From Actinomycetota bacterium (GTDB lineage Bacteria > Actinomycetota > Acidimicrobiia > Acidimicrobiales > Iamiaceae), in the NCBI GenBank assembly GCA_019639075.1, contig JAHBSO010000002.1, forward strand, positions 287,593 to 351,592: 64,000 bases of DNA, read 5' to 3'. Below are positions 11,978-21,189 of this stretch, piece after piece; positions within the stretch are counted from its first letter, which is position 1, and each line of letters starts with the position of its first letter. The notes below the pieces were generated by a model. The model worked only from the letters and a program-made list of their open reading frames with translations, did no database searches and was not told the origin of the DNA. A program made the position numbers and the translations under genes.

Positions 11978-12021
11978 CGCCGTCCCCGAGCCCTCGACGG
12001 CCCCTCGTCGCTGTTCGTCAC
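11974..12021 (-). CDS. possible 15-residue leader peptide upstream of yqgE-like gene
   Basis: A GTG codon seven bases after a TAGCGT -10 box opens a 15-codon frame whose TGA overlaps the ATG of the YqgE-family gene. The peptide is polar and Arg-rich at its end (SRARGRR). It fits the leaderless pattern seen elsewhere in the window and would let ribosomes reach the next gene by coupling. It is too short to judge by composition, so it may be chance. Confidence 0.3.
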   Translation of the reverse strand: MTNSDEGPSRARGRR

Positions 12022-12028
12022 ATCGGCC

Positions 12029-12034
12029 ACGCTA
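12029..12034 (-). promoter_or_regulatory. -10 box of a probable leaderless promoter
   Basis: Minus-strand TAGCGT lies seven bases before the GTG of the short frame that overlaps the yqgE-like gene. The box and spacing repeat the pattern at 11388 and 12964. Confidence 0.4.
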
Positions 12035-12077
12035 GGTCCGCGGACGCCGGATGCCGACGGACCCGACGGGAGCGCGC

Positions 12078-12791
12078 TCAGTCGTGGCCCAGCCCACCGC
12101 GCCCGACCGTGTCGGTGAGGATGCCGAGGAGCTGGCGCAGCATCGCCGCGGTCGCGCCCCACACCGTGTCGCCCACGAGCTCGAAGAACACGATCGGCCG
12201 ATCGGCGCCGAAGATCGGCCAGCGCTCCTCACGGAACACGCCGTCGGCCAGCAGCTCCGAGCAGGCGACGATCAGGACCGCGTCGACCTCGGAGGGGTTG
12301 GCCACCAGCGTCGGCCGGGCGGCGAGCAGCCCGACGAACGGGGCGATGTAGGACCGGCTCGAGATGGTCGAGAGGTGGTCGAGCTCGCCCACGATCTCCA
12401 CCGAGGCCGGTTCGAGGCCGACCTCCTCCCACGCCTCCCGGCACGCGGTCGTGGCGAGGTCCTCGCCCGGTTCCTGGCGCCCACCGGGGAACGCCACCTC
12501 GCCGCTGTGGACCCGCAGGTCGCCCGACCGACGCGTGAGGACGACGAAGAGCTCGCCGTCCTCCTCGAAGCACGCGGCGAGCACCGCGGCCGCGAGCGGG
12601 GCGACCGCGGCCCGTGGCGACGGTCGGGGCGGGCCGATCACGGCGAAGGCTTCGCGCAACCGGGCCGCGTCGGGGCGTCGTCGATCCGGCGGCAGCCCGG
12701 CCCACGGCGCCGGGTCCCCCGCGAAGACCCCCGGGGGCCGGGGGATGTGCTGGGGACCGCCCCGCACGCCGTCGCCGCCGGGAGCGGTCAC
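12078..12791 (-). CDS. Nudix hydrolase, CoA pyrophosphatase type
   Basis: A 237-residue Nudix enzyme, predicted to cleave CoA or its derivatives to 3',5'-ADP and phosphopantetheine. The Nudix box is complete: a Gly five residues before Glu in GGRQEPGE, then CREAWEEVGL. Just before it stands the family-specific signature LTRRSGDLRVHSGEVAFPGG, which separates CoA-type Nudix proteins from general ones. The N-terminal 50 residues are Pro/Gly-rich and loosely conserved. It follows a 52-residue gene by only seven bases, so both are likely on one transcript. Confidence 0.9.
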   Translation of the reverse strand: MTAPGGDGVRGGPQHIPRPPGVFAGDPAPWAGLPPDRRRPDAARLREAFAVIGPPRPSPRAAVAPLAAAVLAACFEEDGELFVVLTRRSGDLRVHSGEVAFPGGRQEPGEDLATTACREAWEEVGLEPASVEIVGELDHLSTISSRSYIAPFVGLLAARPTLVANPSEVDAVLIVACSELLADGVFREERWPIFGADRPIVFFELVGDTVWGATAAMLRQLLGILTDTVGRGGLGHD

Positions 12792-12798
12792 CGTCGCC

Positions 12799-12957
12799 TC
12801 AGGCGTCGGAGGTCGCCGGCTCGGCCAGGTGCTCGAGCAGCTGGCGGAGGCCGCCCTTCTTGAGGTCGGCCATCACCCGCCCGGGCGTGGTCTCGCCTCG
12901 CTCCCACTCCATCCACGAGGCGAGTAGCTTGGCCGGGTCGGCGGGCGGTAGTTCCAT
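12799..12957 (-). CDS. small conserved-looking protein, 52 residues
   Basis: A short frame starting MELPPADPAKLLASWMEW, then a charged stretch (ERGETTPGRV) and a C-terminal amphipathic helix (GGLRQLLEHLAE). The composition is that of a real soluble protein rather than a GC-rich shadow, and similar short proteins occur in actinobacteria (from memory, not searched). Its stop is seven bases upstream of the Nudix gene, and a TAGGCT -10 box lies six bases before the ATG. Function unknown. Confidence 0.75.
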   Translation of the reverse strand: MELPPADPAKLLASWMEWERGETTPGRVMADLKKGGLRQLLEHLAEPATSDA

Positions 12958-12963
12958 GGCGGC

Positions 12964-12969
12964 AGCCTA
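12964..12969 (-). promoter_or_regulatory. -10 box of a leaderless promoter
   Basis: Minus-strand TAGGCT lies six bases before the ATG at 12957, leaving no room for a ribosome site. The same 82-base gap also carries TACGTT at 13001-13006 on the plus strand for the divergent TetR gene. Confidence 0.5.
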
Positions 12970-13039
12970 CCGACGGGCCACATGCCCCGGACCTGGCCGC
13001 TACGTTGATCGCGTCCCGTTGGGACGGGATGGGAGAACA

Positions 13040-13777
13040 TTGACCGGCACGAGCCCGACGGGGTACCTGCGCAACAGCCCTCGACAGGCGCGCTCGGCCG
13101 CCCGCGTCGAACGGTTGCTCGACGCGGCCGAAGAGGTGTTCGAGGAGGTCGGCTACGACGCCGCCACCACCAACCTCGTCGCCGCCCGCGCCGACGTCCC
13201 CGTCGGCACCCTCTACCGCTGGTTCCCCGACAAGGCGGCGCTGGCCGAGGCCCTGACCGACCGGTACATCCACGAGTTGCTCGGGATGTACGTGGAGCTG
13301 CTCCGCGACCTCACGCCCGCCGAGCACATGAGCAACTTCATCCGCCAGGTGATGGCGGTGATCGTCGAGCGCGCCCGGTCCCAGCGGGCGCTCCCCGCGT
13401 TGCTGGTGTCGACCATGGTCCCCGGGCGTCGCTCCGACGCCGGCACCCGGCTCCGCGGCACCCTCACCGACCACATCGGCAGCATCCTCGACGTCCGGGT
13501 GCCGGGGATCCCCGCCGACGTCCGCGACGACACCGCCGAGGTGTGCGTGGCGTTCCTCTACCTCGTGATCTCCGCGGCCATGGACGACGGCGTCGGGGCC
13601 CGCCTCGCCGACGAGTACGTCGACGCGATGATCGCCTACCTCGAGGCCAAGTTCCCCACCCCCGACGACCCGGTGTGGTCCGAGGCCGAACCGGCCGTCA
13701 CCCCCCGCTTCCCGGCACCGGACCGCACGGCCCGGCTCGCCGCGGTCACGCTCGACGACGGGATCGGATCGACGTGA
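13040..13777 (+). CDS. TetR/AcrR family regulator (first of a tandem pair)
   Basis: A 245-residue DNA-binding repressor-type protein. The N-terminal helix-turn-helix spans roughly residues 20-65 and includes AAEEVFEEVGYDAATTNLVA and VGTLYRWFPDKAALAEAL. The ligand-binding domain that follows has no assignable effector. The start is a TTG with GGGAG five bases upstream. The next gene begins GTGA over this stop and is a paralogue, sharing the same DNA-binding layout and the C-terminal AYLEAKFPTPDDPVWS-like ending. The partner genes they control are not evident; groESL follows on the opposite strand. Confidence 0.85.
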   Translation: MTGTSPTGYLRNSPRQARSAARVERLLDAAEEVFEEVGYDAATTNLVAARADVPVGTLYRWFPDKAALAEALTDRYIHELLGMYVELLRDLTPAEHMSNFIRQVMAVIVERARSQRALPALLVSTMVPGRRSDAGTRLRGTLTDHIGSILDVRVPGIPADVRDDTAEVCVAFLYLVISAAMDDGVGARLADEYVDAMIAYLEAKFPTPDDPVWSEAEPAVTPRFPAPDRTARLAAVTLDDGIGST

Positions 13778-14484
13778 GCAGCCGCCAGCCCCCGCAGGCG
13801 CTTCGCAACCCGCCGCGCCAGCAGCGGGCCCGGCGACGGGTCGAGGAGCTGCTCGACGCGGCCGCCGAGGTGTTCGACGAGGTCGGCTACGACAAGGCGA
13901 CCACGTCCATGGTCGCCGAACGGGCCGGCGTCTCCCCCGGCACCTTCTACCGGTGGTTCCCCGACAAGGCGACCCTCGCCGACGCGCTCGCCGAGCGCTA
14001 CCTGGAGGACCTCGGCGCGATGTACCAGTCGCTGCTCGACAGCGATCCCGACGAACCGGCGGCCGACCTCGTGTCGCGGGTGGTCCGAGCACTCGCCGCC
14101 ATGGTCACGACCCACCCGGCGCTCGGCGCGCTGTTGGCCAGCGCGATCGCGCCCGGCAACCCGTCGCCCGCCGGCCACCTGCTGCGGGACAACATGCACG
14201 CGCAGCTCGAGGCGGTGCTCGACCTGCGGGTGCCCGGCATCCATCCCGACGACCGCACCCGCGTCGCCCGGATCCTGCTCGACGTGGTCCTCACCCTGCT
14301 GTCGACCGTCGGCCACCTCGCACCGGCCGAGCAGATGCGCACGGCGCAGGAGTACGCCGACCTGATCATCACCTACCTCGACGCCAAGTTCCCACCGGAG
14401 GGCGACCCGGCCTGGAGCGATCCTGGGCCGCGGATCCGGCCCATCAGCCCGGCACCCCAGGTGTCGTCCGACCGGCCCACCTGA
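13774..14484 (+). CDS. TetR/AcrR family regulator (second of a tandem pair)
   Basis: A 236-residue TetR-type regulator, translationally coupled by a GTGA overlap to the preceding paralogue. The helix-turn-helix region reads AAEVFDEVGYDKATTSMVAE and PGTFYRWFPDKATLADAL, almost the same as its neighbour. The C-terminal halves are more divergent but keep the pattern DLRVPGI and YLDAKFPPEGDPAW. The likely origin is a tandem duplication followed by ligand-domain divergence; the pair may form heterodimers. A strong hairpin follows the stop. Confidence 0.85.
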   Translation: MSSRQPPQALRNPPRQQRARRRVEELLDAAAEVFDEVGYDKATTSMVAERAGVSPGTFYRWFPDKATLADALAERYLEDLGAMYQSLLDSDPDEPAADLVSRVVRALAAMVTTHPALGALLASAIAPGNPSPAGHLLRDNMHAQLEAVLDLRVPGIHPDDRTRVARILLDVVLTLLSTVGHLAPAEQMRTAQEYADLIITYLDAKFPPEGDPAWSDPGPRIRPISPAPQVSSDRPT

Positions 14485-14499
14485 CCCACCTCGGACGCG

Positions 14500-14529
14500 A
14501 CGGAGCCCGGGCCGAGGCCCGGGCTCCGT
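14500..14529. terminator. GC-rich hairpin between convergent tetR-like and groEL genes
   Basis: A perfect 14-bp stem (arms 14500-14513 and 14516-14529; ACGGAGCCCGGGCC) with a very short loop. It lies between convergent genes and is probably used from both sides. On the plus strand it is followed by GTCGTTCT. On the minus strand AGAACGACAC precedes it and GCGTCCG follows, the same flanks as the hairpin after rpsI. Confidence 0.7.
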
Positions 14530-14558
14530 GTCGTTCTGGCTGCGTCAGCGAGCCGGGA

Positions 14559-16512
<1,954 letters not shown>

Positions 16513-16566
16513 CTTGCGCCTCCATGGCGTGCGGTTTCGGGGGCGTGCCCGCCCGCTCATGGGGCG

Positions 16567-16593
16567 TTAGCACTCGGGTGTAGCGAGTGCTAA
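16567..16593. promoter_or_regulatory. CIRCE operator (HrcA binding site), perfect match
   Basis: TTAGCACTC, nine bases, then GAGTGCTAA: an exact match to the CIRCE consensus that HrcA binds to repress groESL. It lies directly after the -10 box of the groES promoter, 55 bases upstream of the groES ATG. hrcA itself is not in the window. Confidence 0.95.
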
Positions 16594-16621
16594 CGATACG
16601 GCGAGGATCGGCAACTCGCAA
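16593..16621 (-). promoter_or_regulatory. groESL promoter
   Basis: Minus-strand -35 TTGCGA (16616-16621), a 17-base spacer and -10 TATCGT (16593-16598). The CIRCE starts at the last base of the -10 box, so bound HrcA would block initiation. Confidence 0.75.
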
Positions 16622-16645
16622 GCAGTCGGCGGCCGAGAGTGCTAA
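16619..16645. promoter_or_regulatory. degenerate second CIRCE overlapping the groES -35
   Basis: One arm is a perfect GAGTGCTAA (16637-16645). Nine bases away the other arm reads CAAGCAGTC (16619-16627), matching TTAGCACTC at six of nine positions. The spacing is exactly that of a CIRCE, so this is probably a weaker second HrcA site just upstream of and touching the -35 element. Confidence 0.55.
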
Positions 16646-16745
16646 TCCCTCCGCGAACGGCCCTTCGGGTCCGAGCTTCGTGGACCAGCGCCACCCAGGT
16701 CGGTGCCACAGCGCCATGGCCGGTGCGTGGGTTACGTTGCCGCTC

Positions 16746-17412
16746 ATGGCGCGGAACGATGCAGTCGACAGGGAGCTCGAACGCATGGCTCCCGGGATGC
16801 CGCTGGCCCGAGCCTGGGAGGAGAACCTCACCCGGACGATGTTCAGCAGGCACTTCCTCGGGGTGATGACGGTCCAGAACCCTCTGGACGTCCAGATCAC
16901 CCAGGAGATCATCTGGGAGACCAGGCCCGAGGTGATCGTGGAGTGCGGATCGTTCGGGGGGGTCGGCGCTCATGTGGGCGGCGCACATGGAGGCGTGCGA
17001 GATCGACGGGCTCGTCGTCGCGATCGACATCGAGGACCACACGGAGATGGCGAGCCAGCGGTCGCTGTGGGACCGGCGCGTGCGGTTCCTGCACGGGTCG
17101 ACGGTGGATCCGGCGATCGTCGCACGGGTGACCGACCTCGTGCGGGACAGGCGGACCATGGTGATCCTGGACTCGGATCACCATGCCGACCACGTGCGAG
17201 CCGAGCTGGCGGCGTACGCCTCGCTCGTGACGCCGGGGTGCTACCTGATCGTGCAGGACATGTTGACCGAGGTGCTGCTCCCCGACCACGGGCCGGGGCC
17301 CATCACGGCCGTGGAGGAGTTCCTCACCGGTGACGACCGATTCGTCGTCGACCGCGACAGGGAGTGCCTGATCCTGACGATGTGCCCTTCGGGCTGGCTG
17401 CGACGGCTCTGA
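16746..17412 (+). pseudogene. CmcI/cephalosporin-hydroxylase-like methyltransferase family gene, frameshifted
   Basis: Two adjoining frames together make a full-length protein of the CmcI (cephalosporin hydroxylase/rhamnosyl O-methyltransferase) family. The first reads from MARNDAVDRELERM to RPEVIVECGSFGG. The second continues with SALMWAAHMEACEIDGLVVA and ends with the family's C-terminal TMCPSGWLRRL. The break falls in a run of seven G at 16956-16962; nine G would restore the expected ECGSFGGGSALMW. All other parts look intact, so this is a recent mutation, a homopolymer sequencing error or, less likely, programmed slippage. Such enzymes often modify surface sugars. Confidence 0.75.
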
Positions 17413-17499
17413 GGCGCCCCGAACCGAGCCCGGTGTCGCATCGGCTCCGCCGCTCGACGGCCGTGCTCACATCGGCCGGCCCGGGGCCGATGGGCACCC

Positions 17500-17976
17500 A
17501 TGAGCCTCTCGAAGCGTCAGCGGGACAAGGCGCGCACCAAGGCCGGCGAGCTCCTCGGGGTTCCGGTCGCGACGATCGTCCCGGCCCGAAGCGGCGTCCA
17601 CCCCCTCGGGTCGGCCGCGATCGCCGCCGGCGGCGCGATCGCGGTGGCGGTCGCGACGGCGGTGATCTTCGGCACCGTCATGTTCCCGGGCGTCGTCGTC
17701 ATCATCGTCGCCGTCCATGCGATGTCGCCCCACCGCATGATCGCGGTCTGCGACCAGGGCTTCGCGCTCCTGAAGCGCTCCGGGTTCAACGGCCGACCCT
17801 CGGCGGTCGTCGGCCTGTTCGGGTTCGACCAGCTCGTGCCCGGCGCCGTGACGAGCTCGCACGCCCGCTACCACCTCGGCCCCGAGGAGCTCTGGATCCC
17901 GAAGGCCGAGTTGGCGAACCTCTCGCCCGCGGTCGGCCCGGCCGGCCCGTCGGTCCCCGGCTTCGTCGGCGGCTGA
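17500..17976 (+). CDS. hypothetical membrane-associated protein, 158 residues
   Basis: Function not recognised. A basic N-terminal segment (SLSKRQRDKARTKAGELLG) precedes one or two hydrophobic helices at about residues 38-75 (IAAGGAIAVAVATAVIFGTV and FPGVVVIIVAVHAM). A soluble C-terminal domain with a beta-rich look follows. The layout resembles small PH-like or DUF proteins tethered to the membrane. It lies between two damaged glycan-type genes. Confidence 0.6.
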   Translation: MSLSKRQRDKARTKAGELLGVPVATIVPARSGVHPLGSAAIAAGGAIAVAVATAVIFGTVMFPGVVVIIVAVHAMSPHRMIAVCDQGFALLKRSGFNGRPSAVVGLFGFDQLVPGAVTSSHARYHLGPEELWIPKAELANLSPAVGPAGPSVPGFVGG

Positions 17977-18009
17977 CCCCCGGCCGCGCCCCGAGCGAGC
18001 CACGGACCC

Positions 18010-18723
18010 TCAGCCGGTGTAGGCCGCCTCGGCGGCCACCGGAGCCGCGGCAGCCGCCGGCGCCGCGGGCTCGGCCGGCCCGGTGGTCGAGGTGGTCGAG
18101 GTGGTCGAGGTGGTCGTGGTCGGCGGCACCGAACCACCGAACTCGATCGTGTCGTAGACGAAGTCGCCGCAGGTCGCCTCGGCACGGTCCAGGAGCCGCG
18201 GGTAGATCTCCCCCGGGTGCTGGAACGAGCCGTTCTCGTCGACGGAGACCTCCTCCGCGAACGACTCCCCAGACGAGTCGACCACGACGATCGTCGCGGT
18301 CGGCATGTCGCACTCGGTCCCTCGCAACGTGCCCATCGGGGGCCCGGAACTCGCCGGGAAGAGGTAGAACTCCGGCACGTCCGAGTCGTAGGTGATCCAC
18401 ACGTTCGAGTCGCCGCACCAGGCCGTCAGCGAGACGTCTGCGCCGGGATCGACGTCGACGACCTCCCACACCCCCGCGACGACCATCGTCGCCTCCACGT
18501 CGACCCGCAGGCGTTCTGAATCGAACGTCTCGAACGTGGGTGCGTCGCACGCGTCGTCGGTGTACGTGAACGTGATCAGGTCCCCGGCGGTGCCACGGGT
18601 GGGGGTCACGGTCAGCGTCGGACCCTCCTGGGCGCCGGCGTCACCGACCCCGACGACCGCCAGCAGCCCCAACGCGCCAGCGATCAGCCCGGCACCCACG
18701 ATCCGCTTCGCTCCAACCCGCAC
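18010..18723 (-). CDS. secreted protein with Thr/Ser linker and short C-terminal tail
   Basis: A 237-residue exported protein. The signal peptide is residues 1-31 (basic MRVGAKR, hydrophobic core, likely cleavage after GDAGA). The mature part looks like Ig-like beta domains: it starts LTVTPTRGTAGDLITFTYT and has four or more Cys that could form disulphides. A Thr/Ser-rich linker (TTTTSTTSTTSTTG) is encoded by a 9-bp tandem repeat. The protein ends AEAAYTG, which resembles the start of a cell-wall sorting motif, but no hydrophobic anchor or basic tail follows. GTG start with GGAGGTG upstream. Confidence 0.75.
   Translation of the reverse strand: MRVGAKRIVGAGLIAGALGLLAVVGVGDAGAQEGPTLTVTPTRGTAGDLITFTYTDDACDAPTFETFDSERLRVDVEATMVVAGVWEVVDVDPGADVSLTAWCGDSNVWITYDSDVPEFYLFPASSGPPMGTLRGTECDMPTATIVVVDSSGESFAEEVSVDENGSFQHPGEIYPRLLDRAEATCGDFVYDTIEFGGSVPPTTTTSTTSTTSTTGPAEPAAPAAAAAPVAAEAAYTG
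18082..18117. repeat. 9-bp coding tandem repeat
   Basis: Three exact copies of GGTGGTCGA and one variant, in frame inside the secreted-protein gene, encoding repeated Thr-Ser-Thr on the minus strand. Likely to vary in copy number by slippage. Confidence 0.8.
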
Positions 18724-18759
18724 GGTCCCACCTCCGAGTCGCTCGACCTGCGCCGGACG

Positions 18760-20084
18760 CTACTCCGCGACTCGACGACCGAGGAGCCGATCGAGCAACC
18801 ACACGATCGCGACCGCGGCGAACAGCGCCACCACCGGTTCCGCGGTGGCTCGCATCCTCGTGCTCCCGTAGAGCGCCACGGCGACGAAGGCTGCGCTGAA
18901 GGTCAGCACCGCGCCCACGAGGAGCGCGTCGCGCCGTCTGGTCCGCCAGAGGATCACCGCCCCGGCCACCACGAACGGGAGCAACGCCAGGTGGAACCAC
19001 ATCCCGAGCCGTTGCAGGCCCTCATTGCGGCCCTCCCGGACGTCGAAGGCGAGTTGGTCCTCCAGCGACCACACGCCGGCCGACCGGGCCACCCGAGCCG
19101 CGGCCACCACCGGGAGCCGCCCTCGATGCTCCCGGGCATGGGTGATCCCGGCCTGGCGCGTGAAGGCGTCGAGCTGCTTGTCGGTTCGATCCGGCCCGTA
19201 GAGGGTCCGCGCGCCGAACGCGGCTCGCATGACGCACGGCAGCCGGAACGACCCGAGGTGCTCGCCCGCGTAGGTCTCGTCGCAATTGGCGCCGGCCAAG
19301 GTCACGCCGCTGTTGGTCGACAGCTGGGGCGTGCCCATCGCTTCGAGGTTTCGCAACATCCAGGCCCCGACCATCGACGATGCCACCAGGACCAGGACGG
19401 CCGCGCCGGTCAGCCGGGTCCGCCACGGCAGGACCCGAGCCCCCGAAGCGAACATCGCCGCGACGCCGAGCAACGGGATCGAGAGGGCCGCCTCGGCCCG
19501 GGTGAGGGCTGCGAGCCCGATCCCGAACCCGAGCAACGCGGCGGATCGCACCCCCGGCGAGGCCGACCATCGGGCGAACAGCAGCACGACCGCCGCCACT
19601 ACCGGAGATAGGTCGCTTCGCTGGTCAGCAGGCCCGACGGCTGGAACCACAGGGGGTGCACGGCCACGATGGCGGCCGCGACCAGTCCGACCCGCCCGTC
19701 GACCAGCCGACGCCCCGCCAGCCCGAGGAACGCCACGCCGAGGCCGCCGACCAGCGCGAACACCACCCGTTGCTGGTCCGCCGATCGCAGCCCGGCCACG
19801 TCGGCGATCGCCATCACCGTCGGGTGGAACGGCGGGTGCGCCCCGGTGGCCTCCGGTTGCGATCCGGGCTCCTCGCTCAGCGCGACCCCGTTCCCGTGGG
19901 CGAGGTTCTCCGCCATGCTCCGATACGCCGAGACGTCGCTCGCGTACGGCATGTCCGACGCAACGCCGAGGCCGAACCACAGACGGACGAGCACCCCGAC
20001 CACCGCGACCACGCCCAACGCCAGGGCGAACGACGGGCGCCGCCTCAGCCGGTGCACCCCGTCGCGTCCGCTCGAACTCTCCAC
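18760..20084 (-). pseudogene. GT39-like membrane glycosyltransferase gene with a one-base frameshift
   Basis: Two frames form one polytopic transferase of the PMT/ArnT-like (GT-C) fold. The N-terminal part has the first membrane helix, an acidic catalytic loop (MPYASDVSAYRSMAENLAHG) and the HPPFHP motif, and ends PSGLLTSEATYLR at 19599. The C-terminal part resumes as PVVAAVVLLFARW and continues through several helices to a final LLDRLLGRRVAE. One missing C near 19602-19606 explains the break. Family members transfer sugars from lipid carriers outside the membrane. Either a recent pseudogene or a sequencing error. Confidence 0.75.
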
Positions 20085-20133
20085 CCGCGCTACCTCTCCC
20101 GACGAACCGCGGGAGCGTAACCGACCTGGTCGT

Positions 20134-21189
20134 TCAGTCGGTCAGCAGGGGGAGGCGCAGGTTCGGGTCGGCACCGCAGTCGAGACCGGAGGGACCATCC
20201 GCCCCCAGGCGGTACCAGGCGGCCGACGCGACCATGGCCGCGTTGTCGGTGCACATGTCGCGGCTGGGCAGGAAGCCGTGGACGCCGTCCTCCACGCACG
20301 CCGAGAGGAAGCGCTCCCGGAGCTGGGAGTTGGCCGCCACGCCGCCGCCGAGCACCAGGCCCTTGGCCCCGATCTGGCGCGCCGCCCGACGGGCCTTGGT
20401 GACGAGGACGTCGACGACCGCCTCCTGGAAGCTGGCCGCCACGTCCGCGGTGGACGCCTCGGGGTGCTTGCGCACGTGGTTGATCACGGCGGTCTTGAGG
20501 CCGGAGAAGGAGAAGTCGAGCCCGTCGTTCTGCATCGCCCGGGGGAAGGCGATCGCGTCGGGGTCGCCCTCCATCGCGATCCGGTCGATGGCCGGGCCGC
20601 CCGGGTAGCCGAGGCCGAGGTAGCGGGCCACCTTGTCGAAGGCCTCGCCGGCGGCGTCGTCGAGGGTCGAACCCAGCAGCCGGTAGCGGCCGTGGTGCTC
20701 CATGGCCACGAGCATCGTGTGGCCGCCCGACACCAGGAGCACCACCAGCGGCAGCTCGAGGGACGGGTCCTCCAGCAGGGCGGCGTAGAGGTGGGCCTCG
20801 AGGTGGTTCACGGCCACGAAGGGCACGTCCCACACCAGCGCCAGCGCCTTCGCCGTGCTCACACCGACGAGCAGCGACCCCACGAGGCCCGGCCCGTAGG
20901 TGGCGGCGACCGCGTCGAGGTCGGGGCCGTCGAGACCGGACTCGACGAGCGCCTCGGCGATGACCGGGGTGAGCAGGTCGACGTGGGCCCGGCTGGCGAT
21001 CTCGGGGACGACGCCGCCGAAGCGGGCGTGGATGTCGACCTGGCTGGACACCACCGACGAGCGCACCACGCTCCCGCCGACGACGACGGCGGCGGCGGTC
21101 TCGTCGCACGAGGTCTCGATCCCGAGGATCTTGGTGTGGGCGTCGACGGCGACGGGCGTGGTCGAGGTGGGGGCGGGCGGGAGGATCAT
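20134..21189 (-). CDS. tsaD: tRNA threonylcarbamoyladenosine transferase TsaD
   Basis: Catalytic subunit that adds the threonylcarbamoyl group to A37 of ANN-reading tRNAs. The 351-residue protein opens KILGIETSCDETAAAVV, carries the metal-binding histidines in NHLEAHLYA, then SGGHTMLV and the C-terminal nucleotide loop LGGGVAANSQLRE. An Asp completes the metal site in DMCTDNAAM. The ATG overlaps the rimI stop by four bases, and tsaE-tsaB-rimI-tsaD form one coupled operon. Confidence 0.97.
   Translation of the reverse strand: MILPPAPTSTTPVAVDAHTKILGIETSCDETAAAVVVGGSVVRSSVVSSQVDIHARFGGVVPEIASRAHVDLLTPVIAEALVESGLDGPDLDAVAATYGPGLVGSLLVGVSTAKALALVWDVPFVAVNHLEAHLYAALLEDPSLELPLVVLLVSGGHTMLVAMEHHGRYRLLGSTLDDAAGEAFDKVARYLGLGYPGGPAIDRIAMEGDPDAIAFPRAMQNDGLDFSFSGLKTAVINHVRKHPEASTADVAASFQEAVVDVLVTKARRAARQIGAKGLVLGGGVAANSQLRERFLSACVEDGVHGFLPSRDMCTDNAAMVASAAWYRLGADGPSGLDCGADPNLRLPLLTD

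Noticed and set aside
16956..16962. Programmed ribosomal frameshift in the CmcI-like gene
   Set aside because: A G7 run is slippery, but I see no stimulatory structure or family precedent; mutation or sequencing error is simpler.
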